Of a stretch of 64,000 bases of DNA, positions 1 to 9,371 are shown piece after piece. Under the pieces are notes generated by a model. It had not been told where the DNA came from, searched no databases, and worked only from the letters and a program-made list of their open reading frames with translations. Source of the stretch: Sphingobium sp. MI1205. Its GTDB lineage: Bacteria; Pseudomonadota; Alphaproteobacteria; Sphingomonadales; Sphingomonadaceae. Location: NCBI RefSeq assembly GCF_001563285.1, contig NZ_CP005188.1:1741501-1805500 (forward strand), written 5' to 3'. Numbering within the stretch: the first letter of the stretch is position 1; the number at the start of each line of letters is the position of its first letter. A program made the translations under genes and the position numbers.

Positions 1-1
1 C

Positions 2-115
2 GAGGAAATCGTCTCGGCCTGCGGCTGCCTCGACGATTTTCCCGAAGCCGTCGTCATGATGCAGACCGTCCGCCTCGGTGGGGCCGACATGGTCTGCACG
101 GGGGAAGTGCGATGA
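2..115 (+). CDS. 3' end of an upstream transfer-operon gene (possibly the N-terminal part of a split TraN)
   Basis: Only the last 37 codons are in the window, in frame from base 2 to a TGA at 113-115. The visible tail has three cysteines and a conserved-looking stretch (residues MMQTVRLGGADMVCTG). From memory this resembles an internal part of F-type TraN; that is a weak, unaligned impression. The stop overlaps the next ATG (ATGA at 112-115), so the two genes are translationally coupled. Because the downstream traN is shorter than the roughly 600 residues of F TraN, this gene may supply the missing N-terminal part as a separate polypeptide. The 3' end of a traU-like gene is the main alternative. 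Confidence 0.5.
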   Translation, partial: EEIVSACGCLDDFPEAVVMMQTVRLGGADMVCTGEVR

Positions 116-1230
116 TCGGGCGCCTCCTTCCCTGGCGGAAGCGCGCACAGCTGCTTGCGCTCGGCCTGTCCGGCTTGCTGCTCGCGGGGCATGTCACGCC
201 AGCGCAAGCGCAAACGCTCCCGGTCTGCGCGGTCGATCTCGATGGCAACGGCGATGCCGGTGATCCTGGCGAGGTCGCGAACTGCACAATCATGGCGGAT
301 GAAGAATGGCTCTGCCCGATCCAGCAAGTGATGTGCGTGGCCGATGCCGAGGGCGCGTATAGCTGCCCGCTCGGCAGCCAGCACTCATGCCTGACGCCGG
401 TCGGCGGCGGCACGCCGATGTGCTCGCCCAATGCCTGCACCGGCAGCGACGGCACCGGAATTGAGGACGATCCCATCGTCGACGATCCCGGCGCGCCTGC
501 CGATGGCGAAGTCGACGCCGAAGGGCATTGCCTTGGCAATATCGAGATATTCGCGGGACGCGCGGTGCGCTGCCGCCCGGCGGGCCTCAAGACCACCTTT
601 TCGAACTGCTGCAAGGACAAGGGCAAGATCGTCAAGGACGGGATGGGCTCATCCATCTCGTCGATCGGCACGAAGATCGCGGTGGCGAAAGGCGTCTTCA
701 CCGGCATGAAGGCCGCCTATGGTGCGTTTAAGGCGGGCGCGACCGCTGGCCAGGCCGCAAGCTCCGGCGCGAACGCGATCATCGCCGGGATCGATCCGAC
801 CTCGATCGCCATCAGTCTCGCCATCAACTTCATGATGGATTTCCTCCTGTCCGGCTGTGACAGCCAAGACATGGAAGTGGGCATGCTCCGGGGCTCGGGC
901 ATGTGCCACGAAGTCGGGACCTATTGCAGTTCGAAGATCCTCGGCATCTGCGTGCAGAAATCCAAGGGCCACTGCTGCTTCAACACCAAGCTTGGCCGCA
1001 TCATCCAGGAACAGGGTCGCCCGCAGCTCAAGAGCTTCAACGGCTTGGGCTGGGGCACGCCGAAGAACCCCTACTGCCGCGGATTCACCCCCGAGGAATT
1101 CCAGGCGCTGGATTTCTCCAAAATGGACCTTTCCGAATATTATTCCGAGATCGAGGCCCGCGCCCAGGCCGACATCCAGATCGACATGAAGGACAAGATC
1201 GATGCGTATATGCGTGCGGTCACGCCATAG
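112..1230 (+). CDS. traN: F-type mating-pair stabilisation protein TraN
   Basis: A 372-residue cysteine-rich exported protein. A signal peptide ends at AQAQT near residue 34. Many paired cysteines follow, a hydrophobic glycine/alanine-rich stretch lies around residues 180-250, and the C-terminus carries the TraN hallmark: a CCF motif, then RIIQEQGRPQL, then RGFTPEEFQALDFSK. In F-type systems TraN is an outer-membrane protein that stabilises mating pairs. The gene starts in an ATGA overlap with the preceding reading frame and runs 29 bases into trbC. It is shorter than F TraN, which fits a split or reduced form. Identification rests on the C-terminal motif and on the trbC-traF-traH-traG order downstream. 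Confidence 0.85.
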   Translation: MIGRLLPWRKRAQLLALGLSGLLLAGHVTPAQAQTLPVCAVDLDGNGDAGDPGEVANCTIMADEEWLCPIQQVMCVADAEGAYSCPLGSQHSCLTPVGGGTPMCSPNACTGSDGTGIEDDPIVDDPGAPADGEVDAEGHCLGNIEIFAGRAVRCRPAGLKTTFSNCCKDKGKIVKDGMGSSISSIGTKIAVAKGVFTGMKAAYGAFKAGATAGQAASSGANAIIAGIDPTSIAISLAINFMMDFLLSGCDSQDMEVGMLRGSGMCHEVGTYCSSKILGICVQKSKGHCCFNTKLGRIIQEQGRPQLKSFNGLGWGTPKNPYCRGFTPEEFQALDFSKMDLSEYYSEIEARAQADIQIDMKDKIDAYMRAVTP

Positions 1231-2083
1231 GCTGCGCGGTCTCTCCGCGCTCACCCTCCTCCTCGCCGCCTCCGCGCCCTCCCACGCGCAGGATGCCGCG
1301 CCACCGGTGAACGCCAGGGAACGCGCGCAGGCGCAAGGCGACGCGGCGATGGACCGGCTCGAACGCGCCACCGCCGCGCGAAAGGCCGAAGCGGAAACAC
1401 GAGGTCCGACCGCGCTGCCCGCGCCATCGGAAGAGACCCGCCGCCGCGCCTTCGAGGGACTGCGCAAACGCGCCCCGTCGCCAGCGATGGACGCGCGGGC
1501 GCGCACCGCGCTCGACAAAGGGAGGCAAGCGATGGCCGCCGAGCGCGACGCCATGGCCAGACGGCTCGGCCAGGCGCTCGGTCTCGATGCGCCCGACATG
1601 GAGGCGGTCGCGGGCGCCACCGTACCGCCCGAGGCCAAAGGCTGGGTGCCGGTCCTGTTCGTCTCGTCCTCGATGCCGCTGACGACATTGCGCACCTATG
1701 CCGGGCAGCTCGAACGGGTCGGCGGCGTGCTGGCGTTCCGGGGAATGCCCGGCGGGCTGACGAAGGTCGCGCCGATGGCGAAGCTCTCGGCGGAAATCCT
1801 GCGCCATGATCCCGGCTGCGAAGGCCCGGCCTGCGCGATGCGCGACGTGCAGTTGATCGTCGATCCGCTCATTTTCCGCCAGCACGGCGTCACCCGCGTC
1901 CCCGCGCTCGCCATGGTGCCCGGCGATCCGGCGCTCCCCTATTGCGAGCGCGAGGATGATGCCCCGCGTGCCGCCCATGTCATCTACGGCGACGCGGCGC
2001 TTTCCGGACTTCTCGAAGAATATGCCCGCCTCGGCGGCAAGCAGGAGGTCAGCGATGCTCAGACTCGCCTTCAGGGCCGCTAG
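1202..2083 (+). CDS. trbC: F-type pilin assembly protein TrbC
   Basis: A 293-residue protein with a signal peptide ending near SHAQ, a charged alanine-rich central linker, and a C-terminal domain containing the TrbC signature VPVLFVSSSMPL followed by a RGMPGG motif. The C-terminal domain of this family is thioredoxin-like and periplasmic, and TrbC is needed for F-pilus assembly. The start is uncertain: ATG at 1202 lies inside traN, and a GTG at 1214 in the same frame would give a more compact signal peptide. Its stop (2083) lies beyond the start of the next gene (2055), so the operon is tightly packed. Confidence 0.88.
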   Translation: MRICVRSRHRLRGLSALTLLLAASAPSHAQDAAPPVNARERAQAQGDAAMDRLERATAARKAEAETRGPTALPAPSEETRRRAFEGLRKRAPSPAMDARARTALDKGRQAMAAERDAMARRLGQALGLDAPDMEAVAGATVPPEAKGWVPVLFVSSSMPLTTLRTYAGQLERVGGVLAFRGMPGGLTKVAPMAKLSAEILRHDPGCEGPACAMRDVQLIVDPLIFRQHGVTRVPALAMVPGDPALPYCEREDDAPRAAHVIYGDAALSGLLEEYARLGGKQEVSDAQTRLQGR

Positions 2084-2666
2084 ATCCGGCTGGGCCGAAC
2101 TGAAGCTGCTGCCGCTGAAAGCCGCGGTCGCGCTCGGCAGTTCCGGCCTCGGCCAGCCACCCCGCCCCAAACAGCTCTGGAAGGCGTTCGGCATAGTCCT
2201 GCCGGTCGGCCTCCTGACCTGGTGGGCGATTCCCCAGGCAACCATCGTGATGAGTCCCTCGATCGACGCCTGGCTCGTCCGCAAGGCGCCGGGGCCGATC
2301 CACCGCGGCGATTTCGTATCGTTCACCCTGTCGCATCCGCTCGCCGGCCCCAGGCCGGTCGATGTCACCAAGATGGCTCTGTGCCTGCCGGGTGACCGCA
2401 TCGACTGGATCGAGAAGCCGTCGTCTGCATCTGGCCCCATGCATCCCGGCGAATGGGATGGCTGGTACTATTGCAACGGCAAGCTGCTCGGCATCAGCAA
2501 GCCCTATGGGCACAATGGGCAGAAGCTCGACCATTGGCGGCCGTTCTATCCGACGATCCCCGCGGGCATGATCTATGTCGGCTCGTCACACGCCAGCGGG
2601 TTCGACAGCCGCTACTACGGCCCGGTCGAGATCGAGCGGCTGAAGCGCATGGAGAAGCTGCTGTGA
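2055..2666 (+). CDS. S26-family signal peptidase of the conjugation system
   Basis: About 203 residues. The ATG at 2055 is chosen because AGGAGG at 2043-2048 sits six bases upstream; the frame is open further upstream but only inside trbC. An N-terminal membrane segment (about residues 44-62) is followed by SPSIDAWL (candidate nucleophile serine), TKMALCLPGD (candidate general-base lysine and PGD box) and a C-terminal G-SSHASGFDSRYYGP box. This is the architecture of TraF/LepB-like S26 peptidases that process transfer proteins or pilin. F itself uses host signal peptidase, so a dedicated peptidase inside an F-type operon is a difference from F. Substrate not known. Confidence 0.85.
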   Translation: MLRLAFRAARSGWAELKLLPLKAAVALGSSGLGQPPRPKQLWKAFGIVLPVGLLTWWAIPQATIVMSPSIDAWLVRKAPGPIHRGDFVSFTLSHPLAGPRPVDVTKMALCLPGDRIDWIEKPSSASGPMHPGEWDGWYYCNGKLLGISKPYGHNGQKLDHWRPFYPTIPAGMIYVGSSHASGFDSRYYGPVEIERLKRMEKLL

Positions 2667-3535
2667 TCCGCGCCGCCCTCCTCATCGCGGCGGTGCTCCT
2701 GCCGATCCTGCCTGTCCATGCGCAGACCGTCGATCAACGCACCGGCTACTGGTGGTATCAGGCGCCGCCCAAACCCGCCGACGATGAACCCGATCCCGAC
2801 GCGCTCGTCAAACCCCGCATTCCACCGATGGTCGAGCTGGCGACATGGACGCCGCCCAAGATCAGGAAGCTTATCGAGGAGCAACGGGATTACGCGGCGA
2901 CCGTGCTGACGGTCGATGCGGTGGCGGATTTCTGGCGCCTGCAGGACTTCGCCCGGCGCAAGGCCCGCGCCTTCGCCGGCGTCACCCAGATCGCCATGCT
3001 GCAAAATCCCGAACTCAACGCCAAATCGGCGAACCCTATGGTCGGCGAGGCGCGCGATCAGCTTTCCGCGCAGAAGGATCAGGTCCGCCGCCAGTATCTG
3101 CGCAGCCGGTCCAATGAATTCGCGCTGGTCATGTTCTCGCGTTCGACCTGCGGCTATTGCCGTGTCCAGTGGCCGATCGTCCAGCGCTTCCAGGACGAGA
3201 TGGGCTGGCAGGTCACGCTGCAGGACATCGATCGCAAGCCCGAACTCGCGCAGCGCTTCGGGGTCGAGGTCACGCCCACGACGATGGTGATCCGGCGAGG
3301 CAGCCAGCAGCGCATGGTGATCGCGAGCGGAGTCGAGGCCTATCCCAACCTCATCCAGATGGCCTACCAGGCAGTCCGGTTGCTAGCGGGCGATATCCGG
3401 CCCGAACAGTTCCTGACCGGTGCGGGCGAGGAAGACGGGTTCTTCGACGCGCTCGCCAACGGCCCGGTGTCGGCCACCGATCCGCGCGTGCTGGGGGGCG
3501 ATCTGGTGGACGTTCGGATGGAGCCCCGGCCATGA
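2663..3535 (+). CDS. traF: F-type conjugal pilus assembly protein TraF (thioredoxin-fold)
   Basis: A 290-residue exported protein. The GTG at 2663 overlaps the upstream TGA (GTGA) and opens a clean signal peptide ending PVHAQ; the longer reading frame upstream is antecedent noise. The C-terminal half has a thioredoxin fold with the redox-type motif CGYC (near residues 162-165), the cis-proline region VTPTTMV, and an R-GSQQR strand. F TraF has the fold but usually lacks the CxxC, so an intact CGYC suggests real disulfide chemistry on cysteine-rich partners such as TraN, TraH or TraU. The stop overlaps the next ATG (ATGATC at 3532). Confidence 0.87.
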   Translation: MIRAALLIAAVLLPILPVHAQTVDQRTGYWWYQAPPKPADDEPDPDALVKPRIPPMVELATWTPPKIRKLIEEQRDYAATVLTVDAVADFWRLQDFARRKARAFAGVTQIAMLQNPELNAKSANPMVGEARDQLSAQKDQVRRQYLRSRSNEFALVMFSRSTCGYCRVQWPIVQRFQDEMGWQVTLQDIDRKPELAQRFGVEVTPTTMVIRRGSQQRMVIASGVEAYPNLIQMAYQAVRLLAGDIRPEQFLTGAGEEDGFFDALANGPVSATDPRVLGGDLVDVRMEPRP

Positions 3536-4116
3536 TCCGCTTCGCCCCCATCCTGCTTGTGGCGCTGGTCATGGCGAGTGCACCTGTTCAAGCGCAGGCG
3601 CCGACGCACGAACAGGCGATGCGCGCGGCGATCCACCCTGTCGCCACCGACCCGGAGATGCGCCAGTGGCTCGCCCGCGTTCCGGTGACGCGCGACTGGC
3701 CGCCCGACTTCGCCGAAACCATGAAAGGCCAGGCCCCCGCGTTCATCGTCGAGATGAGCACGGCGCCCGGTTGCATCCCCTGCGCCGATCTCTGGGCGCG
3801 GCTTGGAACCCTGGGGCAACGCTATGGCTGGAAGGTCCGCACGATCGGCAGCCAGGAAGCGATGCTGCGCTCCGGGCGTCTCGGCCTGCCCTGGGTCGGG
3901 CACCCTGTCGCCTGGGTCCGGCCCGTCTCCGACTCCAATCGCGTCATTCCCGTCGCGATCGGCACCGATCATGCGCCCAACCTCGCGCGCAATCTCTACC
4001 TCGCCGCCAAGATGCTGACCGGGGTGAAGCCCGCTGTCGGCGTGCGCGGCATGGCCAAGTTCACCGGAATCGTGGCCGCACCCACGCGTCCCTCCTCCAA
4101 CAGGGCAAGGAACTGA
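3532..4116 (+). CDS. periplasmic thioredoxin-fold protein of the tra operon (TrbB/DsbC-like role)
   Basis: A 194-residue protein with a signal peptide ending PVQAQ. It contains APGCIPCAD, a CxxC (CIPC) placed like a thioredoxin active site, and a later G-HPVAWV strand in the position of the cis-proline loop. It begins in an overlap with traF and is the second CxxC protein in a row. F-type operons often carry one such oxidoreductase/isomerase (TrbB or DsbC) that helps fold cysteine-rich transfer proteins. This one is shorter than DsbC and has no recognisable dimerisation domain. I could not assign it to a named family with certainty. Confidence 0.65.
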   Translation: MIRFAPILLVALVMASAPVQAQAPTHEQAMRAAIHPVATDPEMRQWLARVPVTRDWPPDFAETMKGQAPAFIVEMSTAPGCIPCADLWARLGTLGQRYGWKVRTIGSQEAMLRSGRLGLPWVGHPVAWVRPVSDSNRVIPVAIGTDHAPNLARNLYLAAKMLTGVKPAVGVRGMAKFTGIVAAPTRPSSNRARN

Positions 4117-4139
4117 CATGGGGAGCCAGCCCCTTGCCC
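4103..4139 (+). other. inter-gene stem-loop before traH
   Basis: GGGCAAGG (4103-4110) and CCTTGCCC (4132-4139) form a perfect 8-bp inverted repeat spanning the stop codon of the upstream gene. No T-tract follows, so it is more likely an RNA processing or translation-tuning structure than a terminator. traH starts 23 bases later without an obvious Shine-Dalgarno. Confidence 0.4.
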
Positions 4140-4161
4140 GCGTAAACGAAAGCTGCCCGCC

Positions 4162-5586
4162 ATGGCAAACCCGCGCCGCCGCCTGACCCTGCTCGCCCTT
4201 CCCCTGCTGGCTTGTCTGTCCTTCGCCTCGCCCGCGTCCGCGCAAAGCTGGGCCGAAAGCTGGTTCGACAATGTGACCTACACCAGCCCCGGCTCCTTCG
4301 AGGACCAGACCCGCGGCTATATCACCGCGGGCGGCATGTCGGGCCGGATCGATGTCCATAACGACTATCTCATGTCGGTCACGCTGCCCAAGGTCCGCGC
4401 GGGCTGCGGGGGAATCGACATGTTTTTGGGCGGCATGTCGTTCCTCGATCCCGACTATCTCGTCCAGAAGCTCGAAAGCATCCTTCAGGCTGCCCCGGCT
4501 GTCGCTTTCCAGTATCTGTTGGAAACCCTCGATGAAAAAATGGGTAACATCATCTCGAAGATGGAGGCGGCGACCAATTTCCTGAACTCGATCCAGGTCA
4601 ACGATTGCCGGCTCGCCAACCGCATGGTCCAGATCGCCCGGGGCGACGACAATATGTCGGGCATCATCGAGGAGATGACCGGCTACAAGAGCGTCCGCGA
4701 GGGCTTCTCCAAGAGCTATCAGCAGAGCCGCGAGAAGATCCAGGCGAACCAGGGCAATCCGACCGAGGATTTGCGCGATGCGCTGGAAAACTGCCCGGCG
4801 GAAGTCACGGAAATCTTCAAGACGGGCTCGCTGCTAGCCCATGCCGCCGCGCGTGTCGGCGCGTCCGACTGGGCCGGCGTCATGCGCGCCCGCGTTGGCG
4901 ACGTCTATATGCGCTGGGACCCGGCGGACAAGGTTCCGCTGTTCACGGCCATCCCCGCCTGCGCACGGCAGGACACCGAGAGTGTCGACGATTTCCTGAC
5001 CGGCAAGGTTCAGACCCGCGCGATCGCGGTGCCGCCGACCGCCGCCGACTGCTCGACCGACGGCAGCGGTAAGGGCGCGCTGGTGCTCGCACGCGGCCGG
5101 ATGGAGTCGATCGCGGTCAAGATCCGCACGCGCGCCACTCTGACGACGGAGGAACGCCAGTTCGTCGCCAATGTGCGGACCCTGCCGGTCTATCGCCTGC
5201 TCGAATGGGGCGTGCGCCAGGGGCTGGTCGAGAGCGTGATCGGCGATACCGACGAGCTGGTTGCGCTGACGCTCGCCTATCAGATGCTCAACGACCTCAC
5301 GCGCAGCATAGATTTTGCCGTGTCGAATGCCGAACGCGGCGTGACCGCCGCCGGTGCGGCCGATGCAGGCAGCGCCAGGATCTGCCAGACCCGCATCCTC
5401 GCCAAGGGCATCGAGCAATTGAGCGGGCTGCGCGACGAGGTGCTGCGCCAGCGCGCGCAGATGCGCCAGTCCTACATGGCTGCGCTGAACCAGGCGAACC
5501 TCTCGGCCAACTATGCCGGGGTCGTGCGCCAGCGCGACCGTGATGCGCGCGACGCCGCCGGCGCCGCCGCCAACCGCAACCGCTGA
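4162..5586 (+). CDS. traH: F-type conjugal transfer protein TraH
   Basis: 474 residues with a signal peptide ending near ASAQS. The N-terminal region carries TraH family features: a G-GG-S-R stretch followed by RAGCGGIDMFLGG and then the NDCRLANRM region. The C-terminal half is alpha-helical and probably coiled-coil (RDEVLRQRAQMRQS region). TraH is a periplasmic pilus-assembly protein that acts with TraF and TraW in F-like systems. The length is close to F TraH (about 458). The gene lies between the CIPC protein and traG, the usual order. Confidence 0.92.
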   Translation: MANPRRRLTLLALPLLACLSFASPASAQSWAESWFDNVTYTSPGSFEDQTRGYITAGGMSGRIDVHNDYLMSVTLPKVRAGCGGIDMFLGGMSFLDPDYLVQKLESILQAAPAVAFQYLLETLDEKMGNIISKMEAATNFLNSIQVNDCRLANRMVQIARGDDNMSGIIEEMTGYKSVREGFSKSYQQSREKIQANQGNPTEDLRDALENCPAEVTEIFKTGSLLAHAAARVGASDWAGVMRARVGDVYMRWDPADKVPLFTAIPACARQDTESVDDFLTGKVQTRAIAVPPTAADCSTDGSGKGALVLARGRMESIAVKIRTRATLTTEERQFVANVRTLPVYRLLEWGVRQGLVESVIGDTDELVALTLAYQMLNDLTRSIDFAVSNAERGVTAAGAADAGSARICQTRILAKGIEQLSGLRDEVLRQRAQMRQSYMAALNQANLSANYAGVVRQRDRDARDAAGAAANRNR

Positions 5587-5600
5587 CGGAGGGCCGCGTC

Positions 5601-8600
5601 ATGCACCGCTTAGTTCGCGCGATCTCGGTCCTGATCGCTCTCTTCTCGGCCAGTCCCGCGCTGGCGATCGATGCGAGTTTCCACACCTATGACGGCTTTG
5701 CGGAGACGGTGGACGCCTTCCGCCTCGTCTCGATGATCTTCGGGGATTCGCGTTACGAGACATTGGTGCTGATCGTCGCGGTGGTGGGCATCGCGCTCGG
5801 CGTGCTGCTCGCGAGCATCCGCGGGCAAGGCATGGGGCTGGTCGCCTTCGGGTTCCAGATGCTGATCGGGGTCGGGCTGTTCGTCGGCCTGGTCGCGACG
5901 ACGGGCACGGTCCACGTCTACGACCGCGTCCGCAACGCCTATCAGCCGGTCGGCGATGTGCCGAACCTGATCGTGCTGGTCGCGGGCATGACCAACATGA
6001 TGGAACGCGCGCTGGCCGAAGTGATCGACGACAACACCACCGATCCCCATGCGAAGCTGGAGTTCGGCGCGGGCGGGCACAGCTTCGATCTGTTCCTCAA
6101 TGCCGCATCCCCGCGCGGGCCGATGACGGACACCTTCCTCGACGCAACGATCAAGGACTATGTCCGCCAATGCTATCCGGTCGCGCGCGTCTCGCCCGCC
6201 TATGGCGTCGACGACGATCAGCTGTTCCGCACGGCGACCGATCTTCCTGCCGCCTTTGCCGCGATGGCGGGGCCGGCGACCTTCAGCACGGTGTTCACGT
6301 CCACCGACAAGGGCGGCACGACGGTGAGCTGCAACGAGGCGTGGGAACATATCTCGACACGCCTCTCCGAACCTGCGCTGTTCGACAATTATGTCGCGCA
6401 GGTCTGCACCCGCACCGGCTACGACATCGGCAACGCGACACAGCTTCAGCGCTGCCGGTCCAACATCGGCGAACTCGGCCAGATGATGATGGATACGCCG
6501 CTCTCGCTCCAGCAGTTCCTGACCAATGTGATGCTCGGCAGCACGGTGGGCGACGTATTGTTCGAGGATAGTCCGGCGACGGCGGCGCGCGTCATGGCCA
6601 ATCGCGCCGTCGTCTCGTCTGGCCTCGCCACCATGTCGACCGCGAACGAGTGGATGCCGACGATCCGGGCGACCGTGTTCGGGATCATGCTGTTCATGAT
6701 GCCCGTCGCGCTGCTTTTCATCCTGACCCCGATCAACCTGCGCGTCGCCAGCTTCGCCCTCGGCCTGTTCGTCTTCGTGGCGCTCTGGGGCGTGATCGAC
6801 GCCGGCATCTATCAGCTGACGCTGGGCCGCGCGACCGATGTGCTGGCCGAGATGCGCGCCAACCATGTCGCGGCGAATGCCTGGATGCTGGCGCCGTCGT
6901 CCGCGATGAAGGCGCTTGCGATCTTCGGGAGTTTCCGCACCGCGTCCGCGGGCCTCGCCGGGGCCTTCGTGTTCACGGTTTTCCGGTTCTCCGGCAATGT
7001 GTTCACCTCGTTCACATCCGGCGCGCTCGGTGTGCAGGGTCAGGGCACGGCGGCGGCCGCGCCGCTTGCCACCAGCGAAGGCTATGCCGGCGCGCTCGAG
7101 GCGCAGGCGGGGGCCGCGGGCACGATGGCGCGCCGGGGCGCGGCCTCGAACTTCGGGGACTTCGGCGAACGCTCGACCTTCGGCGCCAACCGGGCGTTCG
7201 GTGCGGCGAGCAGCGTGCTCGGCGAACATGGCGGCGGCGCCAGCGGAACGGCCGCATTCGGCATGGGCAAGCTCGATGCGGCGCGCGAACTGGGCGGGCT
7301 CTCCCCTGCCCTCACCGGCCGCAGCCTCACCGATCCCGCGACCGTGCGCGCCGTGCGCGACAATGCCGCGACCAGCGCGATCCACAATTTCGCGGAGAAG
7401 GATGCGCTCCGCAGCCTTGGCACCGGCTATTTTGGAGAGGGACAGTCCGGGGAGCGTTCGTTCGCGGCCTTCACGCAGAAGATGGTCCAGTGGAAGGCGT
7501 TCGGGGATACGCGCGCCTATGACATGATGCTGTCCGGCGCGCAGCGGCATTTCGAGAGGAGCGGCTACGACCAGCAGGATGCCGCGCTCAAAGCCTCGAC
7601 GGTGATCGCGCAGGCGTCGGCCGATCCGACCTTCGCCAAGCTGATCGCTAATACCTTCGACCAGGAGCAGATGCTGAGGAACGATCTGACCGGCGCGCAG
7701 ATCCAGGTCGGCGCGATGGAAGGCAGGCGCGATTTTGCTGGCGACAATGTAAGGCGGATCGAGCGCGGCAATGTCGCGACCGAGCAGGCGCATAGGACCG
7801 GCAGCAATGAGGGCCAGCGCAACGCTTCCTCCATGCTCGGCCTCTCCGTTCAGGAAACCTCCCGACGCGTCGCCTTTATCAACGCGCTATCCGGAGAGGC
7901 TCGCTCCACCGCCATTTCCCAACTGTCGCGCGCAACGGGCAGAAATGAAGCGCAGGTCATGCGGGCGCTCGAAACCTACAATGCCGCCGTGCAGGTCGGC
8001 ACCGCCGACGGTGCGACCGCCGAGGCCGCGCGCGAGGGCACCAGCGTCTATGGGCGCACCCGCGAGGCAGCGGGCTTCGATTTTGCCGAACGGTCGGGCA
8101 AGCTCGACGCGCAGCGTGAGGTCGGTCACGACGGGACACGGTCCGCCGCCCGGATCGGTGAGCAGCGGCGGCAGGCCGACAACGCCGGGTTCGCGGAAGG
8201 CGCGGCCGCGGCGGGCATGTCGGTGCGACAGGCCGCACATCTCGACAGCTTCATCCGCACGCTCAGCCAGGGTGCCGGCAATCAGGTCGATATGGCCGAA
8301 GGCGGCGCGGCAGGCATCGCTGATCGCGCCCGCAACGAACGGTTGACGCGGATCATCGACAATGAGCGCTTGACCCGCATGCAGAAGTTGCTGGCCGATC
8401 ATGGGGTGGACATGTCGAAGCGCGAGATCGCCATGGCGCAGAATGGCGATCTGAGCCTCAATCTTACCCCGGAGACGGCGGCGCAGATGTGGCGTGGCGG
8501 GCTCATCAACGAAAGCCAGCTCGGCGCGGTCGCCAATGGCGGGCGGGCAAGGTTCTCGTTCGCCGACAACGATCTTCTCGTCTCCAGCTCGGTCGGGTTC

Positions 8601-9371
8601 CAGCAATCGGCACGCAACGACACCTCCACGCGGTTCGAGGCGGGCAAGCAGGCAGGCCCTGACACCATTGAACACTTCCTCAGCAGCGGCGAACAGGGCC
8701 AGGCGATGATGCAGAACTGGCTGCGCGGCGGGTTCGAGATGGATCGGCATGGCAACTGGCGGCTTAACCCGCAGGTGGCCGATACGCTTACGCGCGACGT
8801 CCAGGCGATCATCGCGCAGACCGGATGGCAGCGCGGGCTCTCACGATCCGCGCAGGACCAGACCACGATGGGGACCACTATCGGCGCTCATGTTGGCGGC
8901 ACTATCAGTGCCAATGAGTCGGAAGCGACGGGCGGTCGCGGACAACCTAGCGGCAAAGGGCAACAATCGAACCAAAGCCCGATCACCCAAAAGGGACGCT
9001 CCACATCGGGGCGTGTCGGTGGGAGTCTTGGGTTTGAGAGCCGTGACGTTGGCACCACGAGCGAGACGGCGCAGTCAGCGATTGATATCGTGAACTACGA
9101 CGTCCGCAATGCAATAGCAGCGGCTGAACGGGCGGCTGCCCGCTCCGGCAGCCCGGAAGCGGCCTTCTCGCGCGAACTATCGGAACGCATTCTTGGCCCG
9201 AACGGGATGCGCAATCGCTACCTGCAGGATGCGGATTCCGGGCGAGCTACGTTCGATATCACCGGTCCGCTCACCTCAATCGAACAGAATTCCGTCCTGA
9301 AAAGTGGTCGGTTCTCGACCGATCTCGATAACAGCCCCGGCGACGGGGACAGTAGCTTCAAGAAGCGTTAA
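5601..9371 (+). CDS. traG: mating-pair stabilisation / pilus assembly protein TraG
   Basis: A 1,256-residue protein. Hydrophobic segments lie near residues 1-23 and 53-100, with a second cluster at about 350-455 (TraG N-terminal domain). An approximately 800-residue hydrophilic, alanine/glycine/arginine-rich C-terminal region follows. F TraG (938 residues) has two roles: pilus assembly through the N-terminal part, and mating-pair stabilisation plus recognition by the exclusion protein TraS through the C-terminal part. The extra length is all in the C-terminal part. It is the last gene of the operon; its stop overlaps by four bases the stop of a convergent small membrane-protein gene. Confidence 0.93.
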   Translation: MHRLVRAISVLIALFSASPALAIDASFHTYDGFAETVDAFRLVSMIFGDSRYETLVLIVAVVGIALGVLLASIRGQGMGLVAFGFQMLIGVGLFVGLVATTGTVHVYDRVRNAYQPVGDVPNLIVLVAGMTNMMERALAEVIDDNTTDPHAKLEFGAGGHSFDLFLNAASPRGPMTDTFLDATIKDYVRQCYPVARVSPAYGVDDDQLFRTATDLPAAFAAMAGPATFSTVFTSTDKGGTTVSCNEAWEHISTRLSEPALFDNYVAQVCTRTGYDIGNATQLQRCRSNIGELGQMMMDTPLSLQQFLTNVMLGSTVGDVLFEDSPATAARVMANRAVVSSGLATMSTANEWMPTIRATVFGIMLFMMPVALLFILTPINLRVASFALGLFVFVALWGVIDAGIYQLTLGRATDVLAEMRANHVAANAWMLAPSSAMKALAIFGSFRTASAGLAGAFVFTVFRFSGNVFTSFTSGALGVQGQGTAAAAPLATSEGYAGALEAQAGAAGTMARRGAASNFGDFGERSTFGANRAFGAASSVLGEHGGGASGTAAFGMGKLDAARELGGLSPALTGRSLTDPATVRAVRDNAATSAIHNFAEKDALRSLGTGYFGEGQSGERSFAAFTQKMVQWKAFGDTRAYDMMLSGAQRHFERSGYDQQDAALKASTVIAQASADPTFAKLIANTFDQEQMLRNDLTGAQIQVGAMEGRRDFAGDNVRRIERGNVATEQAHRTGSNEGQRNASSMLGLSVQETSRRVAFINALSGEARSTAISQLSRATGRNEAQVMRALETYNAAVQVGTADGATAEAAREGTSVYGRTREAAGFDFAERSGKLDAQREVGHDGTRSAARIGEQRRQADNAGFAEGAAAAGMSVRQAAHLDSFIRTLSQGAGNQVDMAEGGAAGIADRARNERLTRIIDNERLTRMQKLLADHGVDMSKREIAMAQNGDLSLNLTPETAAQMWRGGLINESQLGAVANGGRARFSFADNDLLVSSSVGFQQSARNDTSTRFEAGKQAGPDTIEHFLSSGEQGQAMMQNWLRGGFEMDRHGNWRLNPQVADTLTRDVQAIIAQTGWQRGLSRSAQDQTTMGTTIGAHVGGTISANESEATGGRGQPSGKGQQSNQSPITQKGRSTSGRVGGSLGFESRDVGTTSETAQSAIDIVNYDVRNAIAAAERAAARSGSPEAAFSRELSERILGPNGMRNRYLQDADSGRATFDITGPLTSIEQNSVLKSGRFSTDLDNSPGDGDSSFKKR

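Noticed and set aside
5610..7793. 727-codon minus-strand open frame opposite traG
   Set aside because: It is the shadow of a GC-rich gene; the sense strand has full TraG features and the antisense product is low-complexity and charged without domains.
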